Source: Bacteroidia bacterium (GTDB lineage: Bacteria > Bacteroidota > Bacteroidia > B-17B0 > Aurantibacillaceae). From it: a stretch of DNA of 19,208 nt. Each line of letters begins with the position of its first letter. The first letter of the stretch is position 1. A model generated the notes under the pieces. It searched no databases. It was not told the origin of the DNA and was given only the letters and a program-made list of their open reading frames with translations. Location: NCBI GenBank assembly GCA_026418315.1, contig JAOABO010000019.1:1-19208 (forward strand), in the 5' to 3' direction. Shown here piece by piece: positions 15,229 to 19,208 of the stretch. Both the position numbers and the translations under genes were made by a program.

Positions 15229-15873
15229 TTATTGCCCTGTTTTTTGCTTTAATAGTTCATATTCCTGAGGCATCATATCTACTGTAACATATTTCCCTAC
15301 CATAGCAAGGTTCAATTCATCTACTACATCAATAAAGTTTTTGTAAGTTGCCTGATCATCTGTTTTAATGAGAACCGTCAATGCCTCTTTTTTACCTTTT
15401 GCCTCCATTACAAGGCGTTTAAAGGTGCTATCTGCTATTTCTTTCTTTTTTGCTTTTTCACTTAATTGATTAATTTCATCAATAGCACTTTTATTTAATT
15501 CAGTTAAAATTTTATGTAATCCATTGGTGCTAAAATCGGTTTCTTCAAGTTGTGTGGCAGGCCTGCCTTTAGGGTCGTTGGGTAAAATAAATTCTCCTTT
15601 GTAATAGAATATACGATTATCTTTTGTAAGAATAAGGGTAAGACCATTTTTTACTTCAGGTGGTTTAACATTTTCATTAGGTTCTGGCTTAGCGGGGTAA
15701 TTAATTTCCATTGTTTTGGGCTTACTGAATGTAGATGTCAGTACAAAAAAAGTAAGCAATAAAAATGCTAAGTCAACCATAGGTGTCATATCTATACGGG
15801 CAGAGTGTTTCTTTCCTCTTTTCTTACCTTTCCCATGCCCGCCACCACCACCTTCTTCTGCAATTTCAGCCAT
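15229..15873 (-). CDS. exbD: ExbD/TolR family biopolymer transport protein (second copy)
   Basis: The N-terminus is Gly- and Lys-rich (EEGGGGGHGKGKKRGKKH), which suits a cytoplasmic, acidic-lipid-facing tail. One membrane helix follows with RIDMTPMVDLAFLLLTFFVL; Asp34 is the conserved proton-pathway residue. The periplasmic part of about 165 residues contains a long insert typical of Bacteroidota ExbD and ends with the ALTVLIKTDDQATYKNFIDV and VDELNLAMVGK elements of the ExbD fold. It starts 2 bases after the first exbD and 11 bases before tonB. It is not a recent duplicate of the first copy, since the periplasmic parts differ strongly. Confidence 0.94.
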   Translation of the reverse strand: MAEIAEEGGGGGHGKGKKRGKKHSARIDMTPMVDLAFLLLTFFVLTSTFSKPKTMEINYPAKPEPNENVKPPEVKNGLTLILTKDNRIFYYKGEFILPNDPKGRPATQLEETDFSTNGLHKILTELNKSAIDEINQLSEKAKKKEIADSTFKRLVMEAKGKKEALTVLIKTDDQATYKNFIDVVDELNLAMVGKYVTVDMMPQEYELLKQKTGQ

Positions 15874-15875
15874 AA

Positions 15876-16538
15876 TTATTCTTTTTTAGAACCACCTTCA
15901 TAAGAGGTGATAAGATTAAAGCGATAAATTTTAATATCTGTAAAGGTATCAATGACTTTTTTTACAGCAATATATTTTGTTTTTTGATCTGCTTTAATAG
16001 CATATCGGGGTTTTTCCATTTTAAAATCCTGTTTTTTTTCTTTTGCTTTCTCTTTTGCTTCCAGATACACTGCATTAGCTTCCTGAGCCGCATATAATAT
16101 CCATTCTTTTAATTGTGGATTCAGTGAGTCATTAGGAATACCCGCGGTTTTAAATTTTTGTCTTTCTGCGTCGGACATTTCAAGGTATTGGGGTAATTGC
16201 TTAATATCTACTCCAAAAACAGATAGTTTCATAAATTCTTTTTTCTGTTTTTCTGTCAGTTGGATATTGTATTTCTGTAACATTCTCCCTAATGTTTTTT
16301 CCTTTGCCTGGTTGTTAGATATTCCAAAAAACGGGCGGCCAAGTGCATCAATGTTTACTAAAATATAGTTTTCAGGTAATAATTTATCAGAATGAGAACC
16401 AGGAGGGTCAATAACAACGGGCTCTGCTTCTCTAAAAGAGGCCGTAAGCATAAAGAAAGTAACCAGCAAAAAAGCCAAATCCACCATGGGCGTCATGTCC
16501 AAAGATGGAGAGGGTTTCTTTAAACTAACCTTTGGCAT
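15876..16538 (-). CDS. exbD: ExbD/TolR family biopolymer transport protein (first copy)
   Basis: The 220-residue protein has a short basic N-terminus, then LDMTPMVDLAFLLVTFFML with the conserved Asp20 in a single membrane helix. The periplasmic region has a long charged insert (about 80-165), including KEKAKEKKQDFKMEKPRYAI, before the final strand-helix element AVKKVIDTFTDIKIYRFNLI. Both ExbD copies keep the aspartate needed for proton flow, so both may enter the ExbB channel, possibly as a heteromer. It lies 18 bases after exbB. The C-terminus, EGGSKKE, is short and polar. Confidence 0.94.
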   Translation of the reverse strand: MPKVSLKKPSPSLDMTPMVDLAFLLVTFFMLTASFREAEPVVIDPPGSHSDKLLPENYILVNIDALGRPFFGISNNQAKEKTLGRMLQKYNIQLTEKQKKEFMKLSVFGVDIKQLPQYLEMSDAERQKFKTAGIPNDSLNPQLKEWILYAAQEANAVYLEAKEKAKEKKQDFKMEKPRYAIKADQKTKYIAVKKVIDTFTDIKIYRFNLITSYEGGSKKE

Positions 16539-16556
16539 AATTTTTTAATTTAATCG

Positions 16557-17366
16557 TTATGCCGTAACTGCGGTCTCAGATGATTGGAATTCCTGAACAA
16601 TAGTAAATCCCGCTTCATCCATAGCATAAGTCAGCTGGTCTACCCGGTTATTAAATAAATTGTAGAATATAATAGCAAAAGTAGAAGACATAATACCAAT
16701 AGCCGTATTTACAAGTGCTTCGGAAATACCTGTAGCAAGGGCAGAGGTATCAGGCGCACCAGCAGTAGCAAGGGCGGCAAATGCTCTAATCATTCCAAAT
16801 ACTGTTCCTATAAGACCAACTAACACCCCTATTGAAGCACAAGTAGAAATAACTACCATATTTTTAGTTAGCATAGGAAGTTCTAATGCAATGGCTTCTT
16901 CTATAGCTTTTTGTATGGCAGCCACTTTAGCTTCTTTATCCATCTTATTATCGTTTTTCACATATATTAATTTTGACACACCTTCATGTATAACATTTGC
17001 TAAGGAACCCCCTTGTTTATCACACTCCTCAAGAATTTGTTCGTATTGATGTTCTGCTATTAATGTCTTTACTTTCTCTATAAATTTTTCTGTAGGCATC
17101 TTTCCCATGGCTTTTTGTATAGTAATAAACCTTTCAATAGCAAATGTAATGACAGTTAATAATACACCTATTAAGATGGGTACTATAAAGCCACCTTTGT
17201 ACATAATTCCAAGTATATTTCCGGGTTTGGGATGGCCTTCAGCGTCAAAGTTATTAGGATTACCTAAAATGGTGGTATAAACAAAAATACCTATACCAAT
17301 ACAAATAGCAATTGCTAAAGATGCTACTGCAAATGAAAATCCGCCTGATGTTTTTTTTCTGCTCAT
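16557..17366 (-). CDS. exbB: ExbB (MotA/TolQ/ExbB proton channel family)
   Basis: The 269-residue inner-membrane protein starts with a basic RKK and a helix at about 12-33. A second hydrophobic segment lies at 54-76, a cytoplasmic helical region at about 85-160 and a pair of long helices at about 165-250 follow. These hold STCASIGVLVGLIGTVFGMI and ALVNTAIGIMSSTFAIIFYN, the conserved channel signature of the MotA/TolQ/ExbB family. The extra N-terminal segment is common in Bacteroidota ExbB. It forms the pentameric part of the ExbB/ExbD motor that energises TonB, and is the first gene of the exbB-exbD-exbD-tonB operon. Its promoter region faces that of paaZ in a 199-base intergenic gap. Confidence 0.95.
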   Translation of the reverse strand: MSRKKTSGGFSFAVASLAIAICIGIGIFVYTTILGNPNNFDAEGHPKPGNILGIMYKGGFIVPILIGVLLTVITFAIERFITIQKAMGKMPTEKFIEKVKTLIAEHQYEQILEECDKQGGSLANVIHEGVSKLIYVKNDNKMDKEAKVAAIQKAIEEAIALELPMLTKNMVVISTCASIGVLVGLIGTVFGMIRAFAALATAGAPDTSALATGISEALVNTAIGIMSSTFAIIFYNLFNNRVDQLTYAMDEAGFTIVQEFQSSETAVTA

Positions 17367-17397
17367 AGTTTTTGGTTTTAGTTAAAAGTTTTGCGGG

Positions 17398-17429
17398 CAA
17401 ATATGCTCAATATTTTTTATTTGAGCAAA
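17398..17429 (-). promoter_or_regulatory. Probable promoter of the exbB-exbD-exbD-tonB operon
   Basis: On the minus strand TTTG (17429-17426), a 20-base spacer and CATATTTG (17405-17398) resemble the Bacteroidota -33/-7 pair, with one mismatch at the first base of the -7 box. The box is 31 bases before the ATG of exbB. CCCG-CAAA follows the TTTG, making the short dyad seen at other promoters in this window. Confidence 0.5.
17404..17427. repeat. Inverted repeat TGCTCAA-N10-TTGAGCA in the exbB promoter spacer
   Basis: Two perfect 7-base arms (17404-17410 and 17421-17427) flank an AT-only 10-base centre. The dyad fills the spacer between the predicted -33 and -7 boxes of exbB and touches both, a position suited to a repressor operator. 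No Fur-like consensus is apparent. It could also be a chance dyad in AT-rich DNA. Confidence 0.5.
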
Positions 17430-17541
17430 ATCATTTTTTTAGATGTTAATATACAAACGAACATCCTATTAAATTATTGCGCAGCATAAATGTTTTTTGA
17501 ATTGGACAGAATAAATTTTTAATGTAAACTTGGCTTTTTAC

Positions 17542-17556
17542 TACTTTTGGCCAAAA
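17542..17556 (+). promoter_or_regulatory. Probable paaZ -7 box overlapped by a 12-base perfect palindrome
   Basis: TACTTTTG at 17542-17549 is a good -7 box 16 bases before the paaZ ATG, but no convincing TTTG lies at the -33 distance, so the promoter may be weak or activator-dependent. TTTTGGCCAAAA at 17545-17556 is a perfect palindrome covering the box and the expected start of transcription. Confidence 0.45.
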
Positions 17557-17565
17557 CTTTTTATT

Positions 17566-19208
17566 ATGAAAAAAATTGAAAATTATATTTTGGGCAAATG
17601 GGTAGCAGGCGAAGGTGAAGGCCAGATTCTTTACAATGCTGTTACAGGCGAACCTATTGGCACAGCTTCTACAAAAGGGATAGATTTCAATAAGGTATTA
17701 GAGTATGGCAGAAATGTAGGAGGTCCGGCTTTAAGAAAAATGAGTTTTTATGAACGTGGTCGAATGCTGAAAGCATTAGCTCTGCATTTATTGTCTAAAA
17801 AAGACCAATTTTATGAAATCAGTTACATGACAGGTGCCACAAAAGCAGATAGTTGGATAGACATTGAAGGAGGTATAGGTAATTTATTTTCGTATGCCTC
17901 TCTTCGTCGCCAATTTCCTGATTTACCCTATCATGTAGAGGGAGAGCCCGTAAAATTATCTAAATCTGGAAAATTTATAGGGCATCATATTTTAGTGCCT
18001 AAAAGAGGAGTAGCATTACATATTAATGCATTCAACTTCCCGGTATGGGGAATGCTGGAAAAAATTGCGGTAAACTTATTAGCTGGCGTACCTGCTGTTG
18101 TAAAGCCGGCTACCGTTACTTCTTATCTTGCCGAAGCAGTAGTAAGAGAGATAGTCGCTTCTAAAATTTTACCCGAAGGAAGTTTACAACTTCTATGCGG
18201 TTCCATTAACGGAATATTTGATTTTCTGATGCATCAGGATGTTGTAACCTTTACAGGTTCTGCTTCTACGGGCAAAATGCTCAAATCACATCCCCGAATT
18301 ATTGAAGAAAGTATTCCGTTTAATATGGAAGCTGATTCTTTAAATGCAATGGTATTAGGAGAAGATGTTACACCTGATAAACCAGAGTTTGAATTATTCA
18401 TTAAAGAAGTAACAAAGGAAATTACTATCAAAGCAGGACAAAAGTGTACAGCAGTAAGAAGAATAATGGTGCCTGAAAAATTGGTAGAAGATGTTCAAAA
18501 AGCACTGGATAAAAAATTAAAAACAATTACCATTGGTAATCCAAAAGATGAAAAAGTAAGAATGGGATCTTTGGCATCTAAAGATCAAGTAAAAGACGTA
18601 ATAGAGAAAATAGAATTATTAAAGAAAAATCAAAAAATTGTAATTGGTAATCTTGAACAATATGAAGTTGTAAGCGCAGATAAAAACAAAGGGGCATTTT
18701 TACCACCTATTATATTTTTCAATGAAAAACCTTTTGAGTGTATAGATTGTCATCATATAGAACCTTTTGGCCCTGTAAGTACCATTATGCCATACAAGAG
18801 CATTGAAGATGCAGCAAGATTAGTAGAAATGGGAAAAGGATCTTTAGTAACCAGTTTTACAACCGCCGATAAAAAATTAGCTAAAAAATTTGTATTAGAA
18901 ACAGCGCATATCAATGGAAGAATATTAGTTTTCAACAATGAAATAGCTAAAGAACACACAGGACATGGTTCACCTCTACCCTTGCTGGTACATGGAGGAC
19001 CCGGCAGAGCCGGCGGAGGAGAAGAAATGGGAGGAGTAAGAGGCGTGTATCATTATATGCAAAGAACAGCCATACAAGGCAGCCCCGAAGTGATCACAGA
19101 AATTACAGAACAGTATCAATATGGAACGCCTTATATTGAAAAAGAAAAACACCCTTTTGCTCAATATTTTGAAGATCTTGAAATAGGAGAAACCTATATT
19201 AGCGCCAA
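17566..19208 (+). CDS. paaZ: PaaZ-type bifunctional aldehyde dehydrogenase/enoyl-CoA hydratase (partial at right edge)
   Basis: The frame is open from ATG 17566 to the window end, 547 whole codons, so the stop is outside. Residues 1-525 form an aldehyde dehydrogenase domain with HINAFNFPVWGMLEKIAVNL, VTFTGSASTGKML, the catalytic Glu255 (NMEADSLN) and nucleophile Cys294 (GQKCTAVRR), each one residue off the E. coli PaaZ numbering as I recall it. From about residue 533 the sequence HPFAQYFEDLEIGETYI is the start of the MaoC-like hydratase domain, cut by the edge; E. coli PaaZ has about 681 residues. PaaZ opens the oxepin-CoA ring and oxidises the resulting semialdehyde in phenylacetate degradation. 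It is transcribed divergently from exbB. Other paa genes would be expected nearby downstream. A stand-alone aldehyde dehydrogenase is unlikely given the MaoC start. Confidence 0.93.
   Translation, partial: MKKIENYILGKWVAGEGEGQILYNAVTGEPIGTASTKGIDFNKVLEYGRNVGGPALRKMSFYERGRMLKALALHLLSKKDQFYEISYMTGATKADSWIDIEGGIGNLFSYASLRRQFPDLPYHVEGEPVKLSKSGKFIGHHILVPKRGVALHINAFNFPVWGMLEKIAVNLLAGVPAVVKPATVTSYLAEAVVREIVASKILPEGSLQLLCGSINGIFDFLMHQDVVTFTGSASTGKMLKSHPRIIEESIPFNMEADSLNAMVLGEDVTPDKPEFELFIKEVTKEITIKAGQKCTAVRRIMVPEKLVEDVQKALDKKLKTITIGNPKDEKVRMGSLASKDQVKDVIEKIELLKKNQKIVIGNLEQYEVVSADKNKGAFLPPIIFFNEKPFECIDCHHIEPFGPVSTIMPYKSIEDAARLVEMGKGSLVTSFTTADKKLAKKFVLETAHINGRILVFNNEIAKEHTGHGSPLPLLVHGGPGRAGGGEEMGGVRGVYHYMQRTAIQGSPEVITEITEQYQYGTPYIEKEKHPFAQYFEDLEIGETYISA

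Noticed and set aside
15229..16538. Tandem duplication of exbD as a recent event or assembly artefact
   Set aside because: The two products share only the membrane-helix motif and fold; their periplasmic parts differ throughout, and paired exbD genes are usual in this phylum.
18234..19164. Minus-strand open frames inside paaZ (18234-18431, 18753-18959, 18976-19164)
   Set aside because: They are antisense to a strongly conserved coding region, have no family resemblance or promoter, and are composition shadows. The same applies to minus-strand frames inside the T9SS, ychF and ruvB genes.
1..19208. A defence, mobile or CRISPR system
   Set aside because: No transposase, integrase, recombinase, nuclease-effector, direct-repeat array, tRNA or composition break was seen; the gene content is core metabolism, repair, secretion and transport.

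Overview
The window is AT-rich, densely packed chromosomal DNA from a member of the phylum Bacteroidota, probably near Chitinophagales or Saprospirales; this placement is inferred from protein families and promoter style only. Diagnostic features are a type B (gliding-associated) type IX secretion C-terminal domain, a PorP/SprF protein, a PorE-like OmpA protein, an ExbB-ExbD-ExbD-TonB operon, a GldI-like FKBP, and promoters of the Bacteroidota form TTTG-N17-20-TAnnTTTG. I see no tRNA, rRNA, CRISPR array, insertion sequence or phage integrase, and no gene-free stretch longer than about 200 bases.

Layout. (1) Positions 1-6027, plus strand, are a probable single operon. It holds the 3' end of a beta-rich protein cut by the window edge, a secreted protein with a SprB-like repeat and type B sorting domain, a PorP/SprF outer-membrane protein, and an 889-residue TPR/beta-propeller/triple-CRD/OmpA protein. 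A 2-oxoglutarate-dependent Asp/Asn hydroxylase and a free methionine-(R)-sulfoxide reductase follow at spacings of 2 and 1 bases. (2) Positions 6056-8194: phosphoglucose/phosphomannose isomerase overlapping a saccharopine-dehydrogenase-like gene. (3) Positions 8227-9375: ychF with its own promoter. (4) Positions 9409-11987: ruvB, queG and a GldI-like peptidyl-prolyl isomerase. (5) Positions 12046-13491: bactofilin, AtpZ, a four-helix membrane protein and a DUF2452 protein. The first three look like the genes that often precede atpB in this phylum, but no atpB follows. (6) Minus strand 14393-13582: rsmE with a TTG start and its own promoter. (7) Minus strand 17429-14402: exbB-exbD-exbD-tonB, which energises outer-membrane transport. 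(8) Positions 17542-19208: paaZ, transcribed divergently from exbB and cut by the right edge.

Most genes are core housekeeping. The more interesting material is the secretion cassette with its linked redox enzymes, a recurring small dyad (TTTG-N2-4-CAAA) at the -7 box and expected start site of five of seven promoters, very short predicted leaders, and a dyad filling the exbB promoter spacer. I found no clear case for an undescribed defence or mobile system here. Several starts are revised from the simplest longest-frame reading: ruvB, bactofilin and the four-helix protein are shorter, and the left-edge gene is open upstream.
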